Assembly: GCF_034344865.1 (NCBI RefSeq)
Contig: NZ_CP133774.1
Span: 5,022,001-5,086,000, forward strand
DNA from: Pseudomonas sp. 10S4
GTDB taxonomy: Bacteria; Pseudomonadota; Gammaproteobacteria; Pseudomonadales; Pseudomonadaceae
Length of the DNA: 64,000 bases
Direction of reading: 5' to 3'
A program made the position numbers and the translations under genes. The number at the start of each line of letters is the position of its first letter. Positions within the stretch are counted from its first letter, which is position 1. Shown in pieces: positions 7,488 through 19,174 of the stretch. Below the pieces are notes generated by a model. That model saw nothing but the letters and a program-made list of their open reading frames with translations. It did no database searches and was not told where the DNA came from.

Positions 7488-10025
7488 TCACTCTGGTTGG
7501 CCGATCATCGTGCGAATCTTGTTGGCCAGCAGGTCGATGGAAAACGGTTTGGCCACCATGTCCATGCCTTCCTCCAGGAAACCCTGGCGTTCGGCGGCTT
7601 TCTCCGCGTAACCCGTCATAAACAACACTTTGAGGTCCGGGCGATGCTGACGGGCGATTTCCGCCAGTTGCCGGCCATTCATCCCCGGCAGCCCGACGTC
7701 GGTCACCAACAGGTCCACGCGCAAGTCGGACTCGAGCAAAGGCAGGGCCGCCCTGGCGTCTTCGGCTTCATGGGCGTGATAGCCCAGCTCATTGAGCAAA
7801 TCGAGCACCAGCATGCGCACCGCCGGATCGTCTTCCACCAGCACCACCGTTTCGCCGGCAATCGCCGAGGGCGCGTCGCCAGTCACCGGCAGCAACGTGT
7901 CTTGCGGCGCACCGAGGTGCAACCGTGGCAAATACAGGCGTACGCAGGTGCCTTGGCCCGGCAGGCTGTCGAGGCTGACATGTCCGCCTGACTGCTGGGC
8001 AAAGCCGTAGATCATCGACAACCCCAGGCCCGTGCCCTGGCCGATGGGTTTGGTGGTGAAGAACGGCTCGAACGCCTTGGCCAACACCGACGGTGTCATG
8101 CCAGTGCCGTTGTCGCTGACGGCAATCATCAGATAGTCCCCGGCCTTGACTGCTTCGAGCGACGTGCTGTCGCTGCCGTCGAGGTAGACGTTGGCCGTTT
8201 CGATCAGCAACCGGCCGCCATCGGGCATCGCGTCCCGGGCGTTGATCACCAGGTTGAGCAGGGCGTTTTCCAGTTGGCTGACGTCAGTACTGACCGACCA
8301 CACATCGTCGGCCAGTTGCAGCATGAGCTCGATATGGTCGCCCTTGGTGCGGCTGAGCAGGTCTTCGAGCGAATGAATCAACTCATTGGCGTTCAGCGGT
8401 TTGCGGTCCAGCGACTGACGGCGGGAGAACGCCAGCAGGCGGTGAGTCAGGGCCGCTGCCCGGTTGGCGGAGGACACCGCCGCTTCGGTGAAACGGCCGA
8501 TCTCGGCGGTGCGCCCATCGGCGATGTAGCGCTGCATCAGGTCGAGACTGCCGATAATCCCGGTGAGCATGTTGTTGAAGTCATGGGCGATACCGCCGGT
8601 GAGTTGACCCACCGCTTCCATCTTCTGCGCATGCCGTAACGCGTCTTCGGCACGCTCGCGCTCGAACATCTCGTTTTGCAGGCGTTGATTGGCCTCGGCT
8701 AATTGTTGCGTACGAGCGATCACGCGCTCTTCGAGGGTTTCATTGAGGTTGCGCAGGGCTTCTTCGGTTTCTTTACGCTCGGTTTCGTCGATCACGAAGA
8801 TGTAGAAACCGTTGACCGAGCCGTCTGAGCCGTGTCGTGGCAAGTAATTCATCAGGGCACTGCGGATACTGCCGTCCCGATGCGGGGTGTCGATACTGAA
8901 CGAGCAGGGCCGGCCGGCCAGCGCCTCGGCAACGTAGTGGGCGCGGGTGGAATAGTTCTCGTCACCGAGCACTTCATGGATGGTTTTGCCAAACAGCTCC
9001 TGAGGCGTCAGGCCGTACCAGTCGAGGTACGCGGCGTTGTTCAGGCGGAAGCGTTCCTCGCGGTCGACGTAGCTGATCAGGATCGGCATGGCGTTGATGA
9101 TCAACTGCAGCTCAGTCTGGCTCTGGCGCAAGGCTTGTTCAGTGTGTTTGCGTTCAGTCAGGTCGAGGGCTGCGCCGAGAAAGCGCATCGGCCGGCCATG
9201 GTGGTCCTTGTAGCAACGACCCCGGGCAAACACCCAGCGCAACTGGCCGTCGGGTTGCAGCAAGCGATATTCCTCGGCGTACTCGGTGCCGTGGGTGATG
9301 CAATGCTTGATGCTGCGGGCAATCATCGCCCGGTCTTCCGGGTGGACGCCATGCAGGTAATCACTGATCGGCAACTGGCTGGCCATGGCCGGGTCGACAC
9401 CGTGCAGTTGCGCGAAGTGGGCGTCGGCGATGAAACGGTCTTCGCCTATGTCCCAGTCCCAGGTGCCGACCGCATCGGTGGCGGCCAGGGCCAGTTGCAG
9501 GCGCTGTTCGGTTTCGTGCTGGGCCTTGAGGCTGGCGGCGGAGCGCTGTTCGAGTTCGAGGGCAATACGGCGCCGCTCGTTGGTTTCGATGGCGGTGACC
9601 AGAATCCCGGCCACCTGAGCGCTTTCATCGCGGATCGGACTGTAGGTCAAGTCCAGCCAGAAGTCGGAATCTTGCCCGTCGCGCTGCAAGGTAAAGCGTT
9701 GTTCGCTGTAGGTACGCACCTGTCCTTGTAGGACGGCGCTGTAGATCGGGTCAGTAAAGTCTTTTAATTCTGGCCAGATCTGGTGCGCGGGCTGTCCGAA
9801 AGCATGAGGATGCTTGTTGCCCGCCAGCAGGGCGAAGCCGTCGTTGTAGATCTGCGTGAGCTGCGGGCCCCACAGCAAGAGCATGGGCATGGGCGAGTGA
9901 ATCACGATGTCCACCGCAGTTCGCAAGCTCTGCGGCCAGGTGCTGGCGGCGCCCAAAGGGCTGCGGCGCCAGTCCAGTCGGGCAATCAGGGCCTGGGCAT
10001 CGCTGCCAGTCGGTGATGCGTTCAT
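7488..10025 (-). CDS. Hybrid sensor histidine kinase with PAS domains and receiver
   Basis: 845-residue soluble hybrid kinase; no transmembrane segment is visible. It has an N-terminal GAF/PAS-like module (about 10-150), PAS modules at about 175-290 and 300-420 with the typical PAC ends (LDLTERKH, IDETERKE), and a short coiled linker. The phosphoacceptor box is QLTGGIAHDFNNMLTGI; the ATPase domain has NLVINARDAMPDGG (N box), SDNGTGM and GTGLGLSM. The C-terminal receiver starts VVLVEDDPAVRM and carries its phospho-aspartate in LLVTDVGLPGMNGRQL. I take the ATG at 10025 (AGGA eight bases before) rather than the GTG at 10040. No partner regulator is adjacent. Confidence 0.88.
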   Translation of the reverse strand: MNASPTGSDAQALIARLDWRRSPLGAASTWPQSLRTAVDIVIHSPMPMLLLWGPQLTQIYNDGFALLAGNKHPHAFGQPAHQIWPELKDFTDPIYSAVLQGQVRTYSEQRFTLQRDGQDSDFWLDLTYSPIRDESAQVAGILVTAIETNERRRIALELEQRSAASLKAQHETEQRLQLALAATDAVGTWDWDIGEDRFIADAHFAQLHGVDPAMASQLPISDYLHGVHPEDRAMIARSIKHCITHGTEYAEEYRLLQPDGQLRWVFARGRCYKDHHGRPMRFLGAALDLTERKHTEQALRQSQTELQLIINAMPILISYVDREERFRLNNAAYLDWYGLTPQELFGKTIHEVLGDENYSTRAHYVAEALAGRPCSFSIDTPHRDGSIRSALMNYLPRHGSDGSVNGFYIFVIDETERKETEEALRNLNETLEERVIARTQQLAEANQRLQNEMFERERAEDALRHAQKMEAVGQLTGGIAHDFNNMLTGIIGSLDLMQRYIADGRTAEIGRFTEAAVSSANRAAALTHRLLAFSRRQSLDRKPLNANELIHSLEDLLSRTKGDHIELMLQLADDVWSVSTDVSQLENALLNLVINARDAMPDGGRLLIETANVYLDGSDSTSLEAVKAGDYLMIAVSDNGTGMTPSVLAKAFEPFFTTKPIGQGTGLGLSMIYGFAQQSGGHVSLDSLPGQGTCVRLYLPRLHLGAPQDTLLPVTGDAPSAIAGETVVLVEDDPAVRMLVLDLLNELGYHAHEAEDARAALPLLESDLRVDLLVTDVGLPGMNGRQLAEIARQHRPDLKVLFMTGYAEKAAERQGFLEEGMDMVAKPFSIDLLANKIRTMIGQPE

Positions 10026-10156
10026 CAAGATGTCCTGCACGTAAGTCGGTGTGGCTGCGTCTACTATCCTTGCTAGGCGGTAGACGCTGGATGGCCCGAT
10101 GCGTCACTGTTTCGGGTCATATCTGTTCATTGAATGCTTCGCGGGTGTTTTTTGCC

Positions 10157-11266
10157 ATGGAAATCGATGTGCTGTTGCGGCAACTGGCGAGCCAGGAGGG
10201 CTCCGATCTTTACCTTTCCACTGGCGCGCCACCCAGTGCACGGTTCGACGGTGTGCTCAAATCCTTGTCTGATCAACGGTTCAAACCAGGGGAAGTCGCT
10301 GCCATTGCCGCGTCCATCATGGATGCCGAACAGCGATTGGAGTTCGAGCGAGAACTGGAAATGAACCTGGCTATCTCCCTGGCCGGGGTCGGACGCTTCC
10401 GGGTCAACATCTTCAAACAGCGCAATGACGTATCGATCGTGGCGCGCAACATCAAACTCGACATTCCGCGCTTCGAAGACCTCAACCTGCCGTCCGTACT
10501 GCTCGATACCGTGATGCTCAAACAAGGGCTGATGCTCTTCGTCGGCGCGACAGACTCGGGTAAGTCCACGTCCCTGGCGGCTTTGATCGATTACCGCAAC
10601 CGCCACAGCAGCGGCCATATCATCACCATCGAAGACCCGGTGGAATATATCCATCGCCACAAGAAATCGATCATTAACCAGCGGGAAGTCGGCGTCGATA
10701 CCCGCAGTTTTCATACGGCATTGAAAAATACCCTGCGCCAGGCACCTGATGTGGTGCTGATCGGTGAAATTCGCGACCGCGAAACCATGGAGCATGCCTT
10801 GACGTTTGCCGACACCGGCCATCTGGTGATCTCCACGTTGCATGCCCACAACGCCAACCAGGCGCTGGACCGCATTATCAATTTCTTCCCGCAGGAGCGC
10901 CGGGAGCAACTGCTGCATGACCTGGCCAACAACCTCAAGGCCTTCGTTTCTCAACGGCTAGTGCGCACACTCGACGGTCAACGCCGGGCGGCGGTGGAAG
11001 TGATGCTGGGGACGCCGACCATTGCCGACCTGATCCGGCGCAATGAATTTGATGAGCTCAAGGGGATCATGGAGAAGTCGGTGGAGCTGGGGATGCAGAC
11101 GTTTGACGGGGCGCTGTATGCGTTGGTTGTGGAGGGGGCGATCAGTGAGGACGAGGCGTTGAAACATGCGGATTCGCTGAACAACTTGCGGCTGCGGTTG
11201 AAGTTGCATGCCGATGCAGTACCGGGCCCACAGCCACCGCCCGGTGAATGGGGACTCCTGGACTGA
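10157..11266 (+). CDS. PilT/PilU-type pilus retraction ATPase
   Basis: 369-residue hexameric secretion ATPase of the PilT/PilU group. It has the N-terminal domain (ASQEGSDLYLSTGAPPSAR), Walker A GATDSGKSTSLAAL, Asp box TIEDPVEYIH, Walker B APDVVLIGEIRDRETM and His box STLHAHN. The fourth Walker A residue is Asp where PilT/PilU normally have Gly (GATGSGKS), which is worth checking. No pilus structural gene is nearby, so it is an orphan accessory ATPase. The next REP pair begins ten bases after the stop. Confidence 0.87.
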   Translation: MEIDVLLRQLASQEGSDLYLSTGAPPSARFDGVLKSLSDQRFKPGEVAAIAASIMDAEQRLEFERELEMNLAISLAGVGRFRVNIFKQRNDVSIVARNIKLDIPRFEDLNLPSVLLDTVMLKQGLMLFVGATDSGKSTSLAALIDYRNRHSSGHIITIEDPVEYIHRHKKSIINQREVGVDTRSFHTALKNTLRQAPDVVLIGEIRDRETMEHALTFADTGHLVISTLHAHNANQALDRIINFFPQERREQLLHDLANNLKAFVSQRLVRTLDGQRRAAVEVMLGTPTIADLIRRNEFDELKGIMEKSVELGMQTFDGALYALVVEGAISEDEALKHADSLNNLRLRLKLHADAVPGPQPPPGEWGLLD

Positions 11267-11276
11267 CACCGGTCAA

Positions 11277-11370
11277 ATGTGGGAGCGAGCTTGCTCGCGA
11301 TAGCGTCATGTCGTTCAGCATAAATGTCGACTGACAGTCCGCTATCGCGAGCAAGCTCGCTCCCACAATA
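11277..11370. repeat. Inverted REP pair
   Basis: TGTGGGAGCGAGCTTGCTCG and its near-perfect reverse complement GAGCAAGCTCGCTCCCACA flank about 45 bases containing TCGCGATAGCG and its partner. It separates convergent genes and may serve as a two-way terminator. Confidence 0.85.
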
Positions 11371-11380
11371 GATTTGCGTT

Positions 11381-13336
<1,956 letters not shown>

Positions 13337-13377
13337 CAGTGTCCCCTTATTTTTCTTATTGCACGCGCATTTGGTTT

Positions 13378-13500
13378 TTGTGGCGAGGGAGCTTGCTCCC
13401 GTCGGGTTGCGAAGCGACCCCCTGCATTCCCTCATTCAACCGATTCGCCTGGATTTACGACTGCTTCGCAGCCGATCTGGGGCAGCCCCTCGCCACAGGG
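13378..13500. repeat. Inverted REP element of the long-arm type
   Basis: GTGGCGAGGGAGCTTGCTCC at the left and GGGGCAGCCCCTCGCCACA at the right form a long imperfect palindrome with inner hairpins (GTTGCGAAGCGAC; CTGCTTCGCAGC). It resembles 7018-7140 and lies inside the ketone-body operon. Confidence 0.75.
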
Positions 13501-13513
13501 GGCTAGCGGCTAA

Positions 13514-14287
13514 TCACTGCGCCAACCACCCACCATCAATATTCCACGCCGCACCGCGCACCTGACTGCCGGCCTCGCTGCACAAAAACAGCACCAGTTC
13601 GCCCAGTTGCGGCGGCGTCACGAACTCAAGCGAAGGCTGCTTCTCGGCCAGCAAATCGTGCTGCGCTTGCTGCGGGTCGATCCCGGTGGCGGCGCGATCG
13701 TCGATCTGTTTCTGCACCAGCGGCGTCAGCACCCAGCCTGGGCAGATAGCGTTGCAGGTCACTTGGGTCGTCGCGGTTTCAAGGCCAACGACCTTGGTCA
13801 ACCCGATCACCCCATGCTTGGCTGCGACATACGCCGCTTTGCCCACCGACCCGACCTGACCGTGAACCGAGGCAATGTTGATGATTCGCCCCCAATTTTT
13901 GGCGCGCATACGCGGCAGGCAAAGGCGCGTGCTGTGGAACACCGCCGACAGGTTGATCGCGATGATCGAATCCCAGCGCTCTACGGGGAAGTCTTCCACC
14001 GCCGCCACATGCTGGATACCGGCGTTGTTCACCAGAATGTCGATGCCACCGAACGTACGTTCTGCGTAGGCAATCATCTCGGCGATTTGCTCCGGGTTGC
14101 TGACGTCGGCCGGGTGATGCCCGACCTTGCCGCCAAACTGTTGCACTTCGGCAATCACCTTGGATGCGTCGCCGAAACCGTTGAGGACCACGTTGGCGCC
14201 AGCCTTGGCGAGGCTGAGGGCGATGCCCAGGCCGATGCCGCTAGTGGAGCCGGTGACCAGTGCGGTCTTGCCAGTAAGATTCGTCAT
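13514..14287 (-). CDS. hbdH: 3-hydroxybutyrate dehydrogenase
   Basis: 257-residue short-chain dehydrogenase that oxidises D-3-hydroxybutyrate to acetoacetate with NAD. Motifs: cofactor loop VTGSTSGIGLGIAL, NNAGIQHVA, catalytic serine in INIASVHGQVGS, and YVAAKHG with the YxxxK pair. HGQVGS and LVQKQIDDRA are characteristic of bacterial 3-hydroxybutyrate dehydrogenases. I use the ATG at 14287. It begins seven bases after the permease stop, so both are on one message. Confidence 0.92.
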   Translation of the reverse strand: MTNLTGKTALVTGSTSGIGLGIALSLAKAGANVVLNGFGDASKVIAEVQQFGGKVGHHPADVSNPEQIAEMIAYAERTFGGIDILVNNAGIQHVAAVEDFPVERWDSIIAINLSAVFHSTRLCLPRMRAKNWGRIINIASVHGQVGSVGKAAYVAAKHGVIGLTKVVGLETATTQVTCNAICPGWVLTPLVQKQIDDRAATGIDPQQAQHDLLAEKQPSLEFVTPPQLGELVLFLCSEAGSQVRGAAWNIDGGWLAQ

Positions 14288-14294
14288 GAATGCC

Positions 14295-15686
14295 TCACAC
14301 AATGCCAGTGGCGTAGAAAGTACCGATGACCACGAAAACCGCCAGGGTCTTGATGATCGTAATACAGAAAATGTCTTTGTAGGCTTCGCGGTGCGTCAGG
14401 CCGGTCACCGCCAGCAAGGTAATCACCGCGCCGTTGTGCGGCAGGGTGTCCATGCCGCCACTCGCCATCGCGGCGACCCGGTGCAGCACTTCCAGCGGAA
14501 TATTGGCCGCGTGGGCGGCGCTGATGAATTGCTCCGACATCGCCGCCAAGGCGATGCTCATGCCGCCCGATGCGGACCCGGTGATGCCGGCCAGCAAGGT
14601 CACGGTAATGGCTTCGTTGACCAGCGGATTGGGGATGCTTTTCAGCCAGTCGGCCAGTACCAGGAAACCCGGCAGCGAGGCGATCACTGCGCCAAAGCCG
14701 TATTCCGAAGCGGTGTTCATCGCCGCCAGCAATGCACCGCTGACCGCACTTTTACTGCCTTCGGCCAACTTGCTGCGAATCGCCTGGAAGCCGAACGCCA
14801 GCACCATGATGATGCCGATCAATAACGCTGCTTGAACGGCCCAGATCGCTGTGAGCTTGGCAATTTCGGTGGTCACCGGCGTAGCCATGCCCGGCAGCGC
14901 GAGTGTATGGGTTTTGCCATACCACAGCGGAATCCAGTGGGTGAACAGCAAGTTCATGACCCCGACCATCAACAGCGGCGACAGGGCGATCCAAGGGTTC
15001 GGCAGCTTGATATCTGTAGCAGTTTCCGGCTCGTTGCGCAGTTCGGTGCCGTAGCCTTCGCCGGCCCGTTGGGCTTTGTTGCGTTGGCGCTGGAGGAACA
15101 GCATGCCGGTGCAGAACACGAAAATCGTCCCGATCAGCCCCAGCCACGGCGCGGCCCAGGCGGTGGTGTTGAAGAAGGTGCTGGGGATGATGTTCTGAAT
15201 TTGCGGGGTGCCGGGCAGGGCGTCCATGGTGAAGGAGAACGCGCCGAGGGCGATGGTTGCCGGGATCAGCCGCTTGGGGATGTCGCTCTGGCGGAACATC
15301 TCGGCCGCAAACGGATAAACCGCGAACACCACCACGAACAGCGACACGCCACCGTAAGTCAGCAGGGCGCAGACCAACACGATCACCAGCATGGCCTGGC
15401 GGGTGCCGAGCAAGCGAATGGCCGCTGCGACGATTGAGCGCGAGAAACCCGACAGCTCAATCAGCTTGCCGAACACCGCACCGAGCAGGAACACCGGGAA
15501 ATACAGTTTGATGAAGCCGACCATTTTCTCCATGAACACCCCGGTGAACGCAGGGGCGACGGCGGAAGGATCGGTGAGCAGGACAGCGCCGAGGGCGGCA
15601 ATCGGGGCAAAGAGGATAACGCTGTAGCCACGGTAAGCAGCCAGCATCAGCAGCGCGAGGGCTGCCAAGGCAATGATCACACTCAT
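14295..15686 (-). CDS. GntP family permease (likely 3-hydroxybutyrate uptake)
   Basis: 463-residue polytopic membrane protein of the gluconate:H+ symporter (GntP) family, with about twelve hydrophobic segments and conserved pieces such as LPGTPQIQNIIP, GITGSASGGMSIALAA and MASGGMDTLPHNGAV. It is the first gene of the block, with AGGAG before the ATG and a -24/-12 promoter 60 bases upstream. Family members carry organic acids; its position before the 3-hydroxybutyrate dehydrogenase and next to the RpoN-dependent regulator points to 3-hydroxybutyrate. Substrate is inferred from context. Confidence 0.9.
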   Translation of the reverse strand: MSVIIALAALALLMLAAYRGYSVILFAPIAALGAVLLTDPSAVAPAFTGVFMEKMVGFIKLYFPVFLLGAVFGKLIELSGFSRSIVAAAIRLLGTRQAMLVIVLVCALLTYGGVSLFVVVFAVYPFAAEMFRQSDIPKRLIPATIALGAFSFTMDALPGTPQIQNIIPSTFFNTTAWAAPWLGLIGTIFVFCTGMLFLQRQRNKAQRAGEGYGTELRNEPETATDIKLPNPWIALSPLLMVGVMNLLFTHWIPLWYGKTHTLALPGMATPVTTEIAKLTAIWAVQAALLIGIIMVLAFGFQAIRSKLAEGSKSAVSGALLAAMNTASEYGFGAVIASLPGFLVLADWLKSIPNPLVNEAITVTLLAGITGSASGGMSIALAAMSEQFISAAHAANIPLEVLHRVAAMASGGMDTLPHNGAVITLLAVTGLTHREAYKDIFCITIIKTLAVFVVIGTFYATGIV

Positions 15687-15745
15687 GGGTGTGTCTCCTG
15701 GAATTGTTATTTTTGTAGGGTGGATCTTTTGTGGGAGAGGGCTTT

Positions 15746-15761
15746 AGCGGGAATCGTGCCA
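15746..15761 (-). promoter_or_regulatory. Sigma-54 (-24/-12) promoter of the ketone-body operon
   Basis: Read on the minus strand, TGGCACGATTCCCGCT has a perfect TGGCACG -24 element and GG and GC exactly ten bases apart. The -12 half is CCGC, not TTGC. It lies 60 bases upstream of the GntP permease start. The gene on the other side (15987-17400) encodes an RpoN-dependent activator, which strongly supports the call. AT-rich DNA just upstream (about 15765-15800) with TTGTTGAAATATAAGG is the likely activator-binding region. Confidence 0.75.
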
Positions 15762-15852
15762 TATCATTAACTTGTTGAAATATAAGGATATTGTTGTTTT
15801 TTGAAACGACTTTGCTGATTTTTGTCTCTGTTTTGAGATTTTTAGTGATCTG

Positions 15853-15957
15853 GCGGACGCCTTCGCGGGCAAGCCTCGCTCCTACAGGGGGAGGCGCTAT
15901 TCACGGATGGTGCGTACACCTTGCACCTGTAGGAGCGAGGCTCGCCCGCGAAGAGGC
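15853..15957. repeat. Inverted REP pair
   Basis: CCTTCGCGGGCAAGCCTCGC and the facing GAGCGAGGCTCGCCCGCGAAG enclose about 50 bases. It lies between the ketone-body operon promoter and the 3' end of the regulator gene. Confidence 0.85.
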
Positions 15958-15986
15958 CTCATCTACCAATAGAGATGTCTGTCTCT

Positions 15987-17400
15987 TTATTGAGACTCGG
16001 CAATCCCCAACGCCACCATCTTCTTGTACAACGTCGACCGCCCAAGCCGCAGCCGCACCGCCGCTTCAATCACCTTCCCCCGCATTGCGCCAGGGTGGCT
16101 TCAATCAATTGCCGATCAAATCGTTCCCGAGCCTCACTGAACGTCTCATGGCCCGCGGTCTCGACTGACAACGGTATTACACGCTCAACCGGCGTAAACG
16201 TACCAATCGCCGCCCGGATATCCGCCGCATTCAGCATCAAGTCATCACTAAGCAGCGCTGCGCGTTCCAGCACGTTGCGCAACTCGCGAATGTTCCCCGG
16301 CCAGGCATGTTGACCCAGCAACTCCTGCGCTTCGCGGTTCAGCTCATGCTGACTGCGCAGTTCTTCAAGGATCGCTTCGCTCAAGGCCGGAATATCGTCG
16401 AGCCGGTCGCGTAGCGGCGGAACGTGGATCGGCAGCACGTTGAGGCGGTAGTACAAATCGGCGCGAAATTCGCCGCGTTTGATCGCCGCTTCCAGGTCCG
16501 TTGAGGTCGCGGCAATCACCCGCACATCACTCTGGATCACTTCGTTGGAGCCCACCGGCTCGAATTCTTTTCCTGCAACACCCGCAGCAACTTGCTTTGC
16601 AGGGGCAGCGGCATGTCGCCGATCTCATCAAGAAACAACGTGCCGCCCTGGGCGATCTGCAATTTGCCGATCCGGCCTTTGCGGTCCGCGCCGGTAAACG
16701 CGCCGGGGGCGGTGCCGAAGAACTCCGCCTCCAGCAATGATTCGGGAATCGCCGCGCTGTTGATGCTGACAAACGCCTTGTGCGCCCGTGGCGAAGCGCC
16801 ATGGATCGCCTGGGCCAGCAGCTCTTTGCCGGTGCCGGTTTCACCGAGCAGCAACACCGGCGACTCGGCGCTGGCACTGCGCCGGGCCCGGCGTTTAACT
16901 TCCAGGCTGGCGGCGCTGGTGCCGATGAAATGAGCAAAGTTGTACTTGGCTTGCCGCGCGCGCAGCAGCGAACGGGTGGAGGCCAGTTCTTCCTGCATGC
17001 TCAGGTAGCGCTTAAGCATCGGCGACAGGCTGCGCAATTCGTCGAACAAGGCGAAGCCGATGGCACCGATCACCGCGCCGGCATCGTCATGAATCGGTAG
17101 GCGCATCACCACCAGAGGTTCTTTGGGGGTGTCCTGCATGTCCAGCAGGATCGGCCGGCCAGTGCGCACCACCTCGCGCAGCAGACTGCCGGGGATCACG
17201 CTTTCGCAGGCTTTGCCGATCGCGACTTCTGCCGATGCCAGGCCGAAGCGCCGGGCGTAGCGTTCGTTCATCCAGACGATATTGGCGTCGCGGTCGACAA
17301 TCACCGTGCCTTCGCTCGATTGCTCGATGATCTCGAACAACGAACGGATCGCCAGCATGCGAACGCGCTGGTAGTCCTTGAGGCTTTCGGTGGTGTTCAT
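15987..17400 (-). CDS. Sigma-54-dependent regulator, HbcR-like (two frameshifts)
   Basis: Enhancer-binding protein of about 471 residues: N-terminal PAS domain (EGTVIVDRDANIVWMNERYA), central AAA+ domain with Walker A LGETGTGKELLAQ, the sigma-54 contact loop GAFTGA and Walker B GGTLFLDEIGDM, and a C-terminal Fis-type helix-turn-helix (AVRLRLGRSTLYKKM). One A is missing near 16560 (restores QEKEFEPVGSNEVIQ) and one near 16078 (restores LAQCGGKVIEAAV). Beside aacS, hbdH and the permease it matches the arrangement of the P. aeruginosa 3-hydroxybutyrate regulator HbcR; the name rests on that resemblance. Confidence 0.85.
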
Positions 17401-17430
17401 TTGGAGAACCCTGGTTGTGTATTGCTTGTG

Positions 17431-17539
17431 CGGACGCCATCGCGAGCAAGCTCGGCTCCCACAGGTTTTGCAGTGCTCACATAAATGGTGGTTACACCGC
17501 GCACCTGTGGGAACCGAGCTTGCTCTCGATGGGGGCGGC
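17431..17539. repeat. Inverted REP pair
   Basis: GGACGCCATCGCGAGCAAGC and its diverged mirror (GAGCTTGCTCTCGATGGGGG) surround about 60 bases. It separates the regulator gene from the end of the peptide-transport operon. Confidence 0.75.
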
Positions 17540-17568
17540 TCGGTTGATCGGCATGCAAAGGATTATGC

Positions 17569-19147
17569 CTAACCCTGATGCGCCGCCGCCAACAGCTCTT
17601 TGGTATACGGATGCTGCGGCGAATCGAACACGTCGTGGCTGGCCCCGCTTTCCACCACTTTGCCATCCTTGATCACGATCATGTCGTGGGCCAGCGCTCG
17701 CACCACCGCCAGATCATGGCTGATAAACAGGTACGTCAGGCCATGCTTTTCCTGGAGGTCGCGGAGCAGGGCGACCACTTGCTTTTGCACGGTACGGTCC
17801 AGGGCCGAGGTCGGTTCATCCAGCAGGATCAGCGCCGGCTTGAGCACCAGCGCCCGGGCGATGGCGATGCGTTGCCGTTGGCCACCGGAGAACTCGTGGG
17901 GATAGCGGTGACGGCTTTGCGGGTCGAGGCCGACTTCTTCCAGCGCTCGAATCACTTCGGCTTTGCATTCTTCAGCGGTCAGTTGGCTATGCACCTCCAG
18001 CCCTTCGCTGATGATCTGCGCCACGGACATCCGAGGGCTCAAGCTGCCGAAGGGGTCCTGAAACACCACCTGCATCTTCTTGCGCCACGGCCGCAGTTGC
18101 TTTTGCGTGAGACCGTCCAGTGCCTGGCCTTGAAAACGAATACTGCCTTCGGAGTCGAGCAAGCGCAGGATCGCCTGGCCGAGGGTGGACTTGCCCGAGC
18201 CGGACTCGCCAACGATGCCCAAGGTCTTGCCGCGTTGGACATTCAGGCTGATGCCATCCACCGCGTGTAAATAGGTCTTGCGTTGGAACAGACCGCCGCC
18301 AATGGCGAATCGTACTTGCAGGTTTACAACCTCAAGCACTTTCTCGCGCTCGTCCCGGGGCAAGGCTTCGCCTTCCGGTTCAGCATTGAGCAGCACGCAG
18401 CTGTAAGGGTGCTTCGGTTCGGTGAACAGCGTTTCGCAAGAGGCCTGTTCGACGATTTCCCCGGCCTTCATCACGCACACGCGCTGGGCGATGCTGCGTA
18501 CCAGATTGAGGTCATGACTGATCAGTAGCAGCGACATGCCGAGCCGCTGTTGCAGGGATTTGAGCAGCAGCAGAATCTTGCCGCTGCACGGTGACGTCGA
18601 GCGCCGTGGTCGGCTCGTCGGCGATCAGCAGCTTCGGACGGGCCGAGAGGCCGATCCCGATCAGCACGCGCTGGCGCATGCCGCCGGACAGTTGATGGGG
18701 GTAGGCCTTGAGCCGCTCCTTGGGTTTCTGGATGCCGACCAGTTCCAGCAGTTCAAGAATTCGCGCTTGCGCCACTTTGCCGGCCAAGCCTTTGTGCACC
18801 AGCAAGGTTTCGCCGATCTGCTTTTCGATGCTGTGCAGCGGGTTCAGGGAGGTCATCGGTTCCTGAAAGATCATCGCGATCCGGTTGCCGCGTAACTGAC
18901 GCAAGACCTTGGCATCGGCACCGACCAGTTCCTGGCCGCGATAACGAATGCTGCCCGTGGTTTCGGTGCCCAGTTCCGGCAGCAGTTGCAGGATCGAATG
19001 GGCCGTCACCGATTTGCCCGAACCCGGACTCGCCGACGAGCGCCAGACGGTCTCGCCGGGGCGGATGTCCAGGCACAGGTTGCGCACCACGGTCTGGCCA
19101 CTGAAGGCCACGCTGAGATCACGGATTTCGATCAGGTTGTCACTCAT
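17569..19147 (-). CDS. yejF: YejF-type dual ATP-binding subunit of a peptide ABC importer (frameshifted)
   Basis: Two fused ABC ATPase domains, about 526 residues. The N-terminal half has a Walker A region ending [12 protein letters not shown], signature [19 protein letters not shown] and Walker [14 protein letters not shown]. The C-terminal half has [36 protein letters not shown] and [12 protein letters not shown]. Indels near 19015-19030 alter residues in the first Walker A ([12 protein letters not shown] expected), and one near 18575 breaks the frame after ALDVTVQRQ. It is the last gene of a four-gene operon homologous to E. coli yejABEF and P. aeruginosa nppA-D, which import peptides and peptide-nucleotide antibiotics. 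An in-frame ATG at 19165 is possible. Confidence 0.85.
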
Positions 19148-19174
19148 ATCAATCGCCCGGCTCATAGTCGTGGA

